Shown here piece after piece: positions 23,549 to 31,647 of a DNA stretch of 42,889 bases. This DNA is from an uncultured Collinsella sp. (lineage in GTDB: Bacteria; Actinomycetota; Coriobacteriia; Coriobacteriales; Coriobacteriaceae), in NCBI GenBank assembly GCA_900754525.1, contig CAAEDE010000022.1, positions 1 to 42,889 of the forward strand. The letters are read 5' to 3'. The position numbers were made by a program, and so were the translations under genes. Within the stretch, counting starts at the first letter, position 1. The number at the start of each line of letters is the position of its first letter. The notes below the pieces were generated by a model. The model saw nothing but the letters and a program-made list of their open reading frames with translations, did no database searches and was not told where the DNA came from.

Positions 23549-24220
23549 CTAGACCGAATAGCCCTGGCCGCGATGCGTGGTCAAATACCCCTTGATGCCG
23601 ATTTTTTCGAGCGTGGTACGCAGGCGGTTGATGTTGACGGTGAGCGTATTGTCGTCCACAAAGGCGTCGGAGTCCCACAGGTCCTGCATGATGGCCGAGC
23701 GCGAAACGATCTTGCCCGCGCGGCTCAGAAGCAGCGAGAGGATACGCAGCTCGTTTTTGGTGAGCTCGGTGCTGGTGCCCGTTTGCGTGTTGGTGACCAT
23801 GGAGCGTGCGAGGTCAATCTCCAGTCCCTTGTGGACGAGCGTGCTGCGCTCGCCCGCCGCCGCGGTGCGACGCAGCAAGGCATTGATGCGCGCCACGAGC
23901 ACACGGGCGCTATAGGGCTTGGGAACAAAGTCGTCCGCGCCGAGCGTCATGGCCATGACCTCGTCGATCTCGGTCGTGCGCGACGTGAGGACGATGATGG
24001 GGACCTCGGATTCGCGGCGAACCTCGTGGCAGATATGCTGGCCGTCCTTGACGGGAAGCGTGAGGTCGAGCAGCACCAGGTCGGGCGCGGCGGCGAGAAT
24101 ATCGCGCGAGACATGCTCAAACGATTCGCAGGCCTCGATTTCAAACCCGGCGCGGGCAAGGATGTCGATAAGCTCACGACGAATGGGCTCGTCGTCCTCA
24201 ACGACATAGATCAGCGCCAT
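23549..24220 (-). CDS. Response regulator, OmpR/PhoB family, BceR-like
   Basis: The receiver domain has the acidic pair E8-D9-D10, phospho-acceptor D52 (LLDLTLP) and K in PKPY. It is followed by an OmpR winged-helix domain with TKNELRILSLLL and VDDNTLTVNINRLR. The start at 24220 (MALIYVVEDD) is set by GGGAGG five bases upstream; ATG 24232 is in frame but has no site. It forms a two-gene operon with the downstream BceS-like kinase. Relatives control resistance to cell-wall antibiotics; an effect on uppP, a bacitracin-resistance gene 2.6 kb away, is an attractive but untested idea. Confidence 0.93.
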   Translation of the reverse strand: MALIYVVEDDEPIRRELIDILARAGFEIEACESFEHVSRDILAAAPDLVLLDLTLPVKDGQHICHEVRRESEVPIIVLTSRTTEIDEVMAMTLGADDFVPKPYSARVLVARINALLRRTAAAGERSTLVHKGLEIDLARSMVTNTQTGTSTELTKNELRILSLLLSRAGKIVSRSAIMQDLWDSDAFVDDNTLTVNINRLRTTLEKIGIKGYLTTHRGQGYSV

Positions 24221-24333
24221 GTGTCCTCCCATTTCGCGTAACTTGCACCTTTCACACCATTATGCCCACAGCGTCGCAGCGATACGACCCCGTGGGCACC
24301 TAATGTGACAAAAGCGTTCGGTAGTCTTGAGAG

Positions 24334-24370
24334 AAAATAGGGGCCGACCGGTCCTAAACCGATCGGCCCC
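24334..24370 (-). terminator. Terminator of the aminotransferase operon
   Basis: On the minus strand, the 13-bp stem GGGGCCGATCGGT/ACCGGTCGGCCCC (one mismatch) is followed by TATTTTC. It lies 20 bp after the aminotransferase stop. Confidence 0.85.
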
Positions 24371-24390
24371 ATCACTTCGACCTCGAGCCT

Positions 24391-25521
24391 CTACTCGAGC
24401 GTACGTATGTACGCGGAGATGGCATCTAGGCCCTTCTGCAGGTCATCGGTGTTATCGGAGTATGCATAGCCGATGCGCATGCTCTTGGGCTCCTCGAAGC
24501 AATCACCCGGGGTGACGAGTGCGCCGGACTTCTTAATCATGTCGGTGCAGAACGTCCTGGAGTCGATGTCGTAGTCGTAATACACGAGCGCGGTGGTACC
24601 CGCCTCGGGCTTGACGAACGACAGGTGCGGCTCGCTCTCGACCCACTTCTCCAGAACAGCAAGGTTCTGACGGACGATGCGACGGCTGCGCTCAAGAATC
24701 ACGGAAGCGTTGCCCAGAATCAGCTCCGCCACCGACTCGCTGAATATGCCGGCGGAAATCAGGTTGTAGTCGCGATGCGAGAGCAGCGCACGACGGAGCT
24801 CCGGGCTCTTGGTGACCGCCCAGCCCAGACGCAGGCCGGCGAACGACCAGACCTTGGACATGGATGCGGTGACGATGGCCTTGTCGTACAGGTCGACCAC
24901 AGACTCGGAGTACTCATCCGTCTGAGTAAGCAGACGATAGACCTCGTCGCAGAGCACCCACGCGTCGTGTTTGCGTGCGACCTCGACAATCGCCTTGAGC
25001 GTATCGGTGTCGAGCAGGGCGCCCGTGGGGTTGTCCGGGTTATTGATACAGATGAGCTTGGTATCGTCGGTCACCAGGGTATCGAGCGCGTCGACGTCGA
25101 CGTGATAGCCGTTCTTGCGATCGAGCTGAAGGATATCGACCTTCGCACCGCACATCTCGGGAATCGAGTAAAGCTGCTGGTAGGTAGGCTTGACGGAGAC
25201 TACGTGATCGCCCGGTTCGACGAGCGTGGAAATAACCAGGGAGTTGGCACCGGTCGCGCCGTGCGTGGGCACGATATGCCCGGGTTCGACCGTCTTATAG
25301 AGACGCGCGACCCCCTCGAGAAAGCCGGGCTGTCCCTCGATGTCTCCGTAGGTGAATCGGCGCGAGCACAGGTTATCGAGCCACGCCTTCTTGTCGGTAT
25401 TCGTAAGCTCGAACAGCTGGTCGAGCGTGAGGGAGTAGACGCACGTCTCCGCAACGTTGTGGGTGCACTTGGTCTCCCACTCGTTCATCCACTGCTCGAC
25501 GGCGAAATCCTTGATCTGCAT
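24391..25521 (-). CDS. Class I/II pyridoxal-phosphate aminotransferase
   Basis: This 376-residue enzyme has fold type I signatures: the FTYGDIEGQP substrate region (56-65), NNPDNPTGALL (160-170), CDEVYRLL (191-198) with the PLP aspartate, the Schiff-base lysine K223 in SMSKVWSFAGLRLGW, and a carboxylate arginine in SMRIGYAY. The substrate is unknown. The family includes capreomycidine synthase-like and other amino-acid aminotransferases. It is the second gene after an ornithine cyclodeaminase-family gene (24 bp gap), and a divergent PucR regulator adjoins them. The pair suggests a short amino-acid catabolic or ketimine-reducing pathway. Confidence 0.85.
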   Translation of the reverse strand: MQIKDFAVEQWMNEWETKCTHNVAETCVYSLTLDQLFELTNTDKKAWLDNLCSRRFTYGDIEGQPGFLEGVARLYKTVEPGHIVPTHGATGANSLVISTLVEPGDHVVSVKPTYQQLYSIPEMCGAKVDILQLDRKNGYHVDVDALDTLVTDDTKLICINNPDNPTGALLDTDTLKAIVEVARKHDAWVLCDEVYRLLTQTDEYSESVVDLYDKAIVTASMSKVWSFAGLRLGWAVTKSPELRRALLSHRDYNLISAGIFSESVAELILGNASVILERSRRIVRQNLAVLEKWVESEPHLSFVKPEAGTTALVYYDYDIDSRTFCTDMIKKSGALVTPGDCFEEPKSMRIGYAYSDNTDDLQKGLDAISAYIRTLE

Positions 25522-25545
25522 TGTCGTTTCCTTTCCTTGACTTTC

Positions 25546-26577
25546 TTACAGTTCCACCACGGTGCCCAGCCCCGCCTCGACGGCGCAGTCGTAGGCGATT
25601 TTCGATGCCGAAAGGTCCTGAACGGCGATGCCCGACGTATCGAACACTGTCACCTGTTCGTCATCCAAACGCCCCGTAGCCGTACCGGCGATGACTTCGC
25701 CGAGCTCCGCTTTGATGTCCTCGGGCGTGATGGCACCCTCGGCAACCGGAATCTCCAGCTCACCGGACGCAACCGATTGTTCGCGGTCGTCGACGTAAAC
25801 AGCGGCACGGGCGACAAGCGCCGAGGCAAGCTCCTGCTTGCCAGGCATGTCGGCACCGACGCAGGAGACATGCGTACCGGGGCGCACCCATGCATCGGGG
25901 ATGATGGGCTTGGTCGCCGGCGTGATCGTCACGATGATGTCGGCCTCTGCCGCGGCACCTTGGCCGTCGGCCGTCGCCTCGATGGAATAGGTGGATGCCT
26001 CGCGAGCATGCTCGCAGGCGCCCAAGATATGGGCGACTTCGTCTCGCATGCGCTCGACGCGGGCCTCGGGCGCGGCATCGGAAACCGGCTCCCACACCTT
26101 GACCTCACTCACTTTGGGACAGGCGGCGAGCACGCCCGCCACCATATAGGTGCTCATATGGCCGGCACCCGCAACAAGCAATTTGGACGCATCCGCCCGA
26201 GCCAGCCACTTGGCACCGAGCGCTGCGGCGGCACCGGTGCGAAGTCCAGTGACGGCAGAGGCATTGAGCAGCGCCAACGGCTCTCCCGTCGCGTTGTCGC
26301 ACAGCAGCGTGGTGCCAAAGATCTCGGGCAGCCCCTTTTTGGGATTCTGAGAGAACCAGGCAGTGAGCTTGAGACCGAAGAGACCGCTTCCCGCCAACTC
26401 GCCCGAGCGGATATCCATATCGGCCACGCCGGGCTCGAACTGCTCATATACCATCGGCCACGCAACGCCCTTGCCCGTTGCCTTCTGGCGATATGCCTCC
26501 TCCACGGCAGCGATTGCATCCTCGATCGTCAGCACCTTGGAAACTTCCTCGGCCGAAAGCACCACCATCTGCCCCAT
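25546..26577 (-). CDS. Ornithine cyclodeaminase / mu-crystallin family protein
   Basis: Members include ornithine cyclodeaminase, alanine dehydrogenase and ketimine reductases; they use NAD(P). Visible residues are the lysine in FGLKLTAWF, TGLRTGAAAALGAKWLA, the Rossmann loop VAGAGHMSTYM, and the acidic VGADMPGKQEL, where the family keeps a catalytic aspartate. The protein has 343 residues. Two adjacent ATGs occur at 26580 and 26577; AGGAG (26583-26587) is only 2 bases from the first and 5 from the second, so the second is preferred. It leads a two-gene operon with the aminotransferase from a good promoter at 26613-26641. Which reaction it catalyses cannot be told from sequence alone. Confidence 0.88.
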   Translation of the reverse strand: MGQMVVLSAEEVSKVLTIEDAIAAVEEAYRQKATGKGVAWPMVYEQFEPGVADMDIRSGELAGSGLFGLKLTAWFSQNPKKGLPEIFGTTLLCDNATGEPLALLNASAVTGLRTGAAAALGAKWLARADASKLLVAGAGHMSTYMVAGVLAACPKVSEVKVWEPVSDAAPEARVERMRDEVAHILGACEHAREASTYSIEATADGQGAAAEADIIVTITPATKPIIPDAWVRPGTHVSCVGADMPGKQELASALVARAAVYVDDREQSVASGELEIPVAEGAITPEDIKAELGEVIAGTATGRLDDEQVTVFDTSGIAVQDLSASKIAYDCAVEAGLGTVVEL

Positions 26578-26612
26578 CATCGCTCCTCTCAGCGAAAGCT
26601 TTACGTTGCTTC

Positions 26613-26641
26613 ACTGTACGGTTTAGTAACGATGCCGCCAA
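26613..26641 (-). promoter_or_regulatory. Promoter of the cyclodeaminase-aminotransferase operon
   Basis: The minus strand has TTGGCG (26636-26641), a 17-bp spacer and TACAGT (26613-26618), about 35 bp before the start codon. The rest of the 215-bp divergent spacer up to pucR is markedly AT-rich and probably holds the PucR sites. Confidence 0.6.
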
Positions 26642-26794
26642 GGATCATTTCTTGTTGGAATCTACAACGATTCTCAATCTGATTTTTCGTTCTATCAGCA
26701 TGTATTTGAACTATTTCCCGCATCAACGGCATACGGATATGCGATTATCCTATTTATACCTGTACTTATTGTAGTAATTTACAAGGTGATGTTG

Positions 26795-27976
26795 ATGCTA
26801 TACACCATATCGGACTTCTCGCGGGAATATGAGGGGTCGGTCCGCCTAATCGCCGGCAGCGATGGCGTCTCGCGTGCCGTCTCTGGCGTCGGGATCCTCG
26901 ATTATGAACTTATGCCCGGCCTCAAGAACAAGTACCAGCGCGCCAACTTCAGCTCAGACGAAATCGTCCTCAGCACCTTCCTCTATGCGAAGGACGACCC
27001 ATACCTCATCACTGAAGCCGTGAAATACCTCGTCGCCAAGGGAACGAGCGGTCTCCTCATCAAAAACGTCCTGCACATCCCGATTCCCGACCAAGCCATC
27101 CGCTACGCCAACGCGCGGCACTACCCGGTCTTTCTCACGACCGACGACTCACTGTTCTTTGACAGCGTCATCTATGAGGTCAAACGGCATATCGAGCAGC
27201 TCGCGTCCATCGACTTCGCACAGCGCGAGATCGATGCCCTGAGGACAGACGTATCGCCCGAGTCCGTCTGCCGACGCATCCGAGGCCTCAACCCGTCATT
27301 TCTGGACGAAGCGGTCGCCCTGTTCGCATCGTTTGCAGAGCCCCTCGACCCGCGTACGTTTTTGCAAATCGAACGTCTCTGTGCAAAATCGACCCTCGCC
27401 AGATGCCACAACATGCTGGCACCCTATGACGGAGGTTTGTTATTCGTAGCGACAAGCGACTCGGAACAGACGCTCGATGTGGAGCGAATCGTGCAGGCGC
27501 TCACGGAGCTCATCGAGGCTAGCGGCATCGATGGCGGAGCGGAAGGGCTCGGCATCAGCGATATTCTGTTTGGAGACGAAGCGGTGGCGCAGGCGATCTC
27601 GCAAGCGATTTATGCACAGCGCCTATCTTGTCAACGAGCCGAGGGTCCCGTCCGCTATACGCAGCTCGGCATCCTGAGAACCGTGATGCCTTTTGCGGAA
27701 ACCCCGGAGATGCGATCGTTCTCGGAGGCGATTCTCTCGCCGATACGCGAGCACGACAGTGAGCATGGCAGCGAGCTGGAATCCACGCTCGCCGCATTCA
27801 TTGAGAACGACCGACGTATCGAGCGAACCGCCAAGCAGACTAGCCAGCACCCGAACACGATTCGATATCGCCTCGATAAGGTGACAGCTCTCACAGGACT
27901 GAGCTACAAATGCGCCCCGGAGATGGAGCAGTTGTCACTCGCCTACGCCATCGAACGCGCTCGCTCGCTTCAGTAA
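26795..27976 (+). CDS. PucR-family transcriptional regulator
   Basis: This 393-residue protein has the N-terminal PucR sensory domain (about 1-125, including SSDEIVLSTFLYAKDD and KGTSGLLIKN). A linker and a C-terminal helix-turn-helix of the PucR/CdaR type follow (FIENDRRIERTAKQ...HPNTIRYRLDKV). Start choice: GGTGAT (26785-26790) is a good anti-SD match 4 bases before ATG 26795, giving MLYTISDFSREY; the frame is open from GTG 26786. It is divergent from the cyclodeaminase-aminotransferase operon, and PucR proteins typically activate adjacent amino-acid or purine catabolic genes. The ligand is probably the substrate of that operon; this is inference. Confidence 0.9.
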   Translation: MLYTISDFSREYEGSVRLIAGSDGVSRAVSGVGILDYELMPGLKNKYQRANFSSDEIVLSTFLYAKDDPYLITEAVKYLVAKGTSGLLIKNVLHIPIPDQAIRYANARHYPVFLTTDDSLFFDSVIYEVKRHIEQLASIDFAQREIDALRTDVSPESVCRRIRGLNPSFLDEAVALFASFAEPLDPRTFLQIERLCAKSTLARCHNMLAPYDGGLLFVATSDSEQTLDVERIVQALTELIEASGIDGGAEGLGISDILFGDEAVAQAISQAIYAQRLSCQRAEGPVRYTQLGILRTVMPFAETPEMRSFSEAILSPIREHDSEHGSELESTLAAFIENDRRIERTAKQTSQHPNTIRYRLDKVTALTGLSYKCAPEMEQLSLAYAIERARSLQ

Positions 27977-27994
27977 GCCCACCCCGCCTTGAAG

Positions 27995-28705
27995 TTAGGA
28001 ACGGCGGGCGCGGAGCTTTTCGTAGCCTTCAGCGAAGAAGGCGACCGTGGCGGCGTCGGCGTCGGCGGCGTCCGTCTCGGTTGCGGGGACCACGCCGTGC
28101 TCGTCGCTCACCAGGAACAAGGCGCCCTTGAGCTGTGCGGGAATATCTACGCGCGCGACCGGGATGCCCTTGGTCTGGGCCAGCTGTTCGATGAGCGTCG
28201 CCGTGCCGCACAGGCGCTCGTCCGCCGGCGCCACAAAGGCAAGCTCACCGTTGTTGACGGCAGCAAGCAGCTCGGGCGCCACGCCGGTTTCGTCGGCCTC
28301 GGAGCGGGCCTCGGCGGAGCGGGCACGCAGCGCCTTGGCCGACGTATCGGCGAGCGGCTCGTACTCCCCCACCGTCATGGCGGCGTTGCCGTTGACGTCG
28401 ATCACCAGCATGAGCACGCCGTCGCGTGCGGTGTAATCGCCCTCGGCAAGCGACCACTCAACGTGCTGCTTGGCCCAGCTGAGCATGTTATGGGTAAGCG
28501 GCTCGCCCTGCACCAGGCGCTCGGACAGCGCGCGAATGTGACGGTTGAGCATGGGCACCTTTTTGTTGGACATGCGCCAGCGGCAGATAAGCGCGGGCTT
28601 GTCGAGCGTAAACTTCTCGACCGCTTCCTGATTAGCGCAAAAGTCCTCGTACGCACGCTGATCCTCGGCATTGCCAAACAGCTCGGCATCATCCACAACG
28701 GCCAT
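27995..28705 (-). CDS. Conserved-looking hypothetical protein, 236 residues
   Basis: I do not recognise the family. The protein is soluble and acidic, with no signal peptide or membrane segment. The first half has an aromatic/basic stretch (CRWRMSNKKVPMLNRHIRAL), then HVEWSLAEGDYTARDG and a short beta-rich region LMLVIDVNGNAAMTVGEYEPL. The second half is Ala-rich, with a predicted helix-turn pattern and ALFLVSDEHGV. The second half loosely recalls SseB-like domains, but I would not name it so. Start 28705 has AAAGG 6 bases upstream. It is convergent with pucR (18 bp gap) and 277 bp downstream of purH on the same strand. Confidence 0.75.
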   Translation of the reverse strand: MAVVDDAELFGNAEDQRAYEDFCANQEAVEKFTLDKPALICRWRMSNKKVPMLNRHIRALSERLVQGEPLTHNMLSWAKQHVEWSLAEGDYTARDGVLMLVIDVNGNAAMTVGEYEPLADTSAKALRARSAEARSEADETGVAPELLAAVNNGELAFVAPADERLCGTATLIEQLAQTKGIPVARVDIPAQLKGALFLVSDEHGVVPATETDAADADAATVAFFAEGYEKLRARRS

Positions 28706-28837
28706 ATCCAACCTTTCTCAAAAACATACACCGCACCGTTATACCCAAAAAAGCCGCCCGCACCAACTGGCACGAACGGCAATAGATAGCTTTAGTTCGG
28801 GGCGAGCCAATACCGCTGGTGGAGCACAAGCCAGCGA

Positions 28838-28937
28838 GCCGGCACCAAGTGCCTCAGGTCGCCGCGAAAGAGGAGCGACGCGTACTTCTGTACGCGAGCG
28901 ACGGTTTGAGCGGCGAGATGAGGTGCTTGGGGCCGGC
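28838..28937. repeat. 100-nt nested inverted repeat downstream of purH
   Basis: Outer imperfect arms (28838-28865 with 28910-28937; 23 of 28 positions match) surround an inner perfect stem CGCGTAC/GTACGCG (28879-28885 with 28890-28896, loop TTCT). The inner side of the outer arm also contains GAGGAGCGACG. It is non-coding on both strands as far as can be seen, and may be a dispersed element or a structured RNA. Confidence 0.75.
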
Positions 28938-28950
28938 GCAGCGTCGAGCA

Positions 28951-28978
28951 GTTACGCGGTTTGGTAAAACCGCGTAAC
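28951..28978. terminator. Hairpin after purH
   Basis: A perfect 12-bp stem (28951-28962 with 28967-28978) has a 4-nt loop and sits directly after the purH stop. No T-run follows on the minus strand, so it may act as a 3'-end stabiliser or a weak terminator. Confidence 0.6.
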
Positions 28979-28982
28979 GATA

Positions 28983-30590
28983 TTAGTGCCTAAAATGCCT
29001 GGCCCCCGTGAAGACCATCGCAATACCATGCTCGTTGCAGGCCTGGATGCTCTCATCGTCGCGCTTGGAGCCACCGGGCTGGATGATGCAGGTCACACCG
29101 TGCGCGGCGAGCACGTCAACATTGTCGCGGAACGGGAAGAATGCGTCGCTTGCGCAGGCAAAGCCGCCCTTCTCCACGCCCTCGCGCTCGCAGAAGTCCT
29201 CGGCGCGCTCGCAGGCCAGCAGCGCGGAATCCACGCGGTTGGGCTGACCCGGGCCCATGCCAATGCCGGCCTTACCCTTGGAGACCAGGATGGCGTTGGA
29301 CTTAACGCCCTTGCAGACCTTCCAGGCAAACTCAAGCTCGGCCATCTCGGCGTCGGTGGGCTTGCGGTCGGTGGGGAACGTAAAGGTCGCGGGATCCTCG
29401 GTCACGTGGTCGACTTCCTGCACCAGCATGCCGCCGTCGACGGAGCGCAGCTCCACCTGGGCGCCGTGGTCCACGCCGCCGGTAGCCAGCACGCGCAGGT
29501 TGGGGCGCTTGGCCATGCGCTCGAGCGCCTCGGCAGTGTAGCTCGGGGCGATGATGACCTCGACGAACTGCTTGTTCTGATCGGCAAAGTGCTCGACCAG
29601 CTCATAGGGAACCTCGCGGTTGCAGGCGATGATGCCGCCAAAGGCGCTCTTGGGATCGCAGGCGAAGGCGCGGTCGTAGGCAGCCGTGATGTCCTCGGCA
29701 ACGGCGGAACCGCAGGGGTTCTGGTGCTTGAGGATTACGCAGGCCGGCTCGTCGAACTCGCGGACCAGGTTCCAGGCGGCGTCGGCATCCAGATAGTTGT
29801 TGTAGCTGAGCGGCTTGCCCTGGATCTGCTCGGAGCCCACGAGCGGGAACTGCGAGCTCGCGGTGTTCTCGCAGCCCTCGGCAAAGCGATAGACCGTGGC
29901 CTTCTGCTGAGGGTTCTCGCCATAGCGCAGGTCGTCGACCTTCTCCAGCGAAATCTCGAGCTTGGCAGAGGTATCCGCCACGTCGCTTGCCTGGGCGGCA
30001 AGCCAACGGGAGATAGCCGTGTCGTAGGCGGCGGTGGTCTGGTAGACCTTCACCTGCAGGCGACGACGGGTGGAAAGCGTGGTGCAGCCACCGGTCTCGT
30101 GCATCTCGGCCAGGACGGCATCATAGTCGGCCGGGTCGGAAATGACGGTAACGCTCGTGGCGTTCTTGGCGGCAGAGCGCAGCATGGAGGGGCCACCGAT
30201 GTCGATGTGCTCGATGGCGTCCGCGAAGGTGACCTCGGGGTTGGCGACGGTCTTCTCGAACTCGTACAGGTTGACGACGACCAGGTCGATCAGCTTAATG
30301 CCGTGCTGAGCGGCCTCCTGCATGTGCTGCTCGGAATCGCGGCGGGCCAGCAGCGCGCCGTGAACCTTGGGGTGCAGGGTCTTAACGCGGCCGTCCATCA
30401 TCTCGGGATAGCCCGTGAACTCCTCGATGGGGGTTACGGGAACGCCCGCGTCCTCGATGGCACGAGCCGTGCCGCCCGTAGAGATGATCTCGACGCCAAA
30501 GTCATCGACCAGCGTCCGTGCGAAATCGACGACACCCGTCTTATCGGTAACCGAGATCAACGCGCGTGCGATCTTCACATCAGATCCCAT
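28983..30590 (-). CDS. purH: Bifunctional AICAR formyltransferase / IMP cyclohydrolase PurH
   Basis: PurH catalyses the last two steps of de novo IMP synthesis: formylation of AICAR with 10-formyl-THF, then ring closure. The 535-residue protein has the N-terminal MGS-like cyclohydrolase domain (ALISVTDKTG, ISTGGTARAIE, GRVKTLHPKVHGALLARRD, NLYEFEKT). The transformylase domain has LRYGENPQQKA, the catalytic KHQNPCG and SAFGGIIACN. It ends in the conserved GARHFRH. AGGAGG precedes the ATG. No other purine gene is adjacent, and no purine riboswitch is visible in the 277-bp upstream spacer. Confidence 0.98.
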   Translation of the reverse strand: MGSDVKIARALISVTDKTGVVDFARTLVDDFGVEIISTGGTARAIEDAGVPVTPIEEFTGYPEMMDGRVKTLHPKVHGALLARRDSEQHMQEAAQHGIKLIDLVVVNLYEFEKTVANPEVTFADAIEHIDIGGPSMLRSAAKNATSVTVISDPADYDAVLAEMHETGGCTTLSTRRRLQVKVYQTTAAYDTAISRWLAAQASDVADTSAKLEISLEKVDDLRYGENPQQKATVYRFAEGCENTASSQFPLVGSEQIQGKPLSYNNYLDADAAWNLVREFDEPACVILKHQNPCGSAVAEDITAAYDRAFACDPKSAFGGIIACNREVPYELVEHFADQNKQFVEVIIAPSYTAEALERMAKRPNLRVLATGGVDHGAQVELRSVDGGMLVQEVDHVTEDPATFTFPTDRKPTDAEMAELEFAWKVCKGVKSNAILVSKGKAGIGMGPGQPNRVDSALLACERAEDFCEREGVEKGGFACASDAFFPFRDNVDVLAAHGVTCIIQPGGSKRDDESIQACNEHGIAMVFTGARHFRH

Positions 30591-30867
30591 GCAGTCCTCC
30601 TGTCTGGTACGCCGCCGTGCTCTGTGAGTCGGTGATACGTCGATCTGCAGCGCTCGCGCAGCGGCAATGAAAATACTGATTTAATGTAGCGCATCGAGCG
30701 CATCGATGCACCCCGCAACGGGCGCATGTGCAGAAAAAGTTTGCGAGCGGAGGGGATGGGCACGGCACCGAGCACGGTGAGTTCATGGAACACAGGGGCA
30801 CCATAATTTGATGCCAATGGCGTGGTAGAACTGTGCTCGATATGCATCCGCAAAAGAAAGAGGCACC

Positions 30868-31509
30868 ATGGTCTCGCGGGTTCTCTACCGACCGTTTGAT
30901 ACCGAAGACTTCGACGCCATCGCGCTGATTCTGCAGCAGCTTTGGCATAACAATTCGGATAACGATGAGTACAACCGCCTTGAGGCCGCGTGCGACCTCG
31001 CCTATTGCCTTTCGTCGTCGACGTTTTCGCAGGTTGCGGTGATTGACGGCGAGGCGCGCGGCATTGCACTTGCACGCGCAGGACAGAACTCCGGCGTCAC
31101 TATCAACGAGCATTGGATGGATACCGAACGCGCGCTGCTATCGCAGATGCGTGAGCTGGAGCCTGATGCCTGCGCCGAGTATCTCTCGTTTGTGCGCGCA
31201 ACCATCCGAACCAACAACCGCCTGCTCGAGAGCAGCCCGTTGCCGCACGACAACGAGGTCACGCTGCTTGCCGTGGATCGCGATGTCCATGGCCTGGGCG
31301 TTGGCACGGTTCTGCTCGATGCCGCGGTCTCGCACCTGTCCTCGCTTGGAGCGACGAGGGCGCACCTGTACACCGACTCCAACTGCTCGTGGAAGTTCTA
31401 CGAGCTGCACGGCTTTAAGCGCACGGCTACGCACCGCGCCAACCGCGAAGAGCGCCGTCACGACATGCCGCGCGAAAGCTTCCTCTACGAACTCGACCTA
31501 ACAGCCTAA
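30868..31509 (+). CDS. GNAT-family N-acetyltransferase
   Basis: This 213-residue protein has the GNAT acetyl-CoA motif A (TLLAVDRDVHGLGVGTVLLDAA, containing the R/Q-xx-G-x-G/A pattern) at about 130-150. Motif B follows (AHLYTDSNCSWKFYELHGFKR). The substrate is not predictable; the N-terminal half (VSRVLYRPFDTEDFDAIALIL) is the usual GNAT start. AGAGG precedes the ATG. It is divergent from purH and convergent with the DUF2207 gene. A copy of the dispersed repeat lies immediately downstream. Confidence 0.88.
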   Translation: MVSRVLYRPFDTEDFDAIALILQQLWHNNSDNDEYNRLEAACDLAYCLSSSTFSQVAVIDGEARGIALARAGQNSGVTINEHWMDTERALLSQMRELEPDACAEYLSFVRATIRTNNRLLESSPLPHDNEVTLLAVDRDVHGLGVGTVLLDAAVSHLSSLGATRAHLYTDSNCSWKFYELHGFKRTATHRANREERRHDMPRESFLYELDLTA

Positions 31510-31526
31510 ACCCGGCAGCCATACCT

Positions 31527-31570
31527 AGTCATTTAGGAACGTTCTCAGTGACTAGTCGTTGGGGACAGTC
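31527..31570. repeat. Diverged copy of the dispersed GGGGACGT repeat
   Basis: AGTCATTTAGGAACGTTCT is followed by CAGTGACTAGTCGTTGGGGACAG. The block matches the arms at 7536-7591 with several substitutions. It is placed just after the GNAT stop, as in the other copies. Confidence 0.65.
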
Positions 31571-31586
31571 TTCGTAGGTAGCGCAT

Positions 31587-31633
31587 AAAAATGGGATGGA
31601 TCCGTCGGCAGTCGCCGGAGAAGATCCATCCCA
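31587..31633 (-). terminator. Terminator of the DUF2207 gene
   Basis: An 11-bp perfect stem TGGGATGGATC/GATCCATCCCA (31592-31602 with 31623-31633) has a structured 20-nt loop. On the minus strand it is followed by TTTTTATG. Confidence 0.85.
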
Positions 31634-31647
31634 AAAATCAGAGCGCG

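Noticed and set aside
24625..26682. 685-codon plus-strand frame opposite the aminotransferase and cyclodeaminase genes
   Set aside because: It covers two complete genes with all motifs on the minus strand and their promoter.
28986..30635. 549-codon plus-strand frame opposite purH
   Set aside because: It mirrors purH codon for codon, with no ribosome site or domain.
30591..30867. Purine riboswitch upstream of purH
   Set aside because: I looked for the conserved purine-aptamer core and loop sequences on the minus strand and did not see them.
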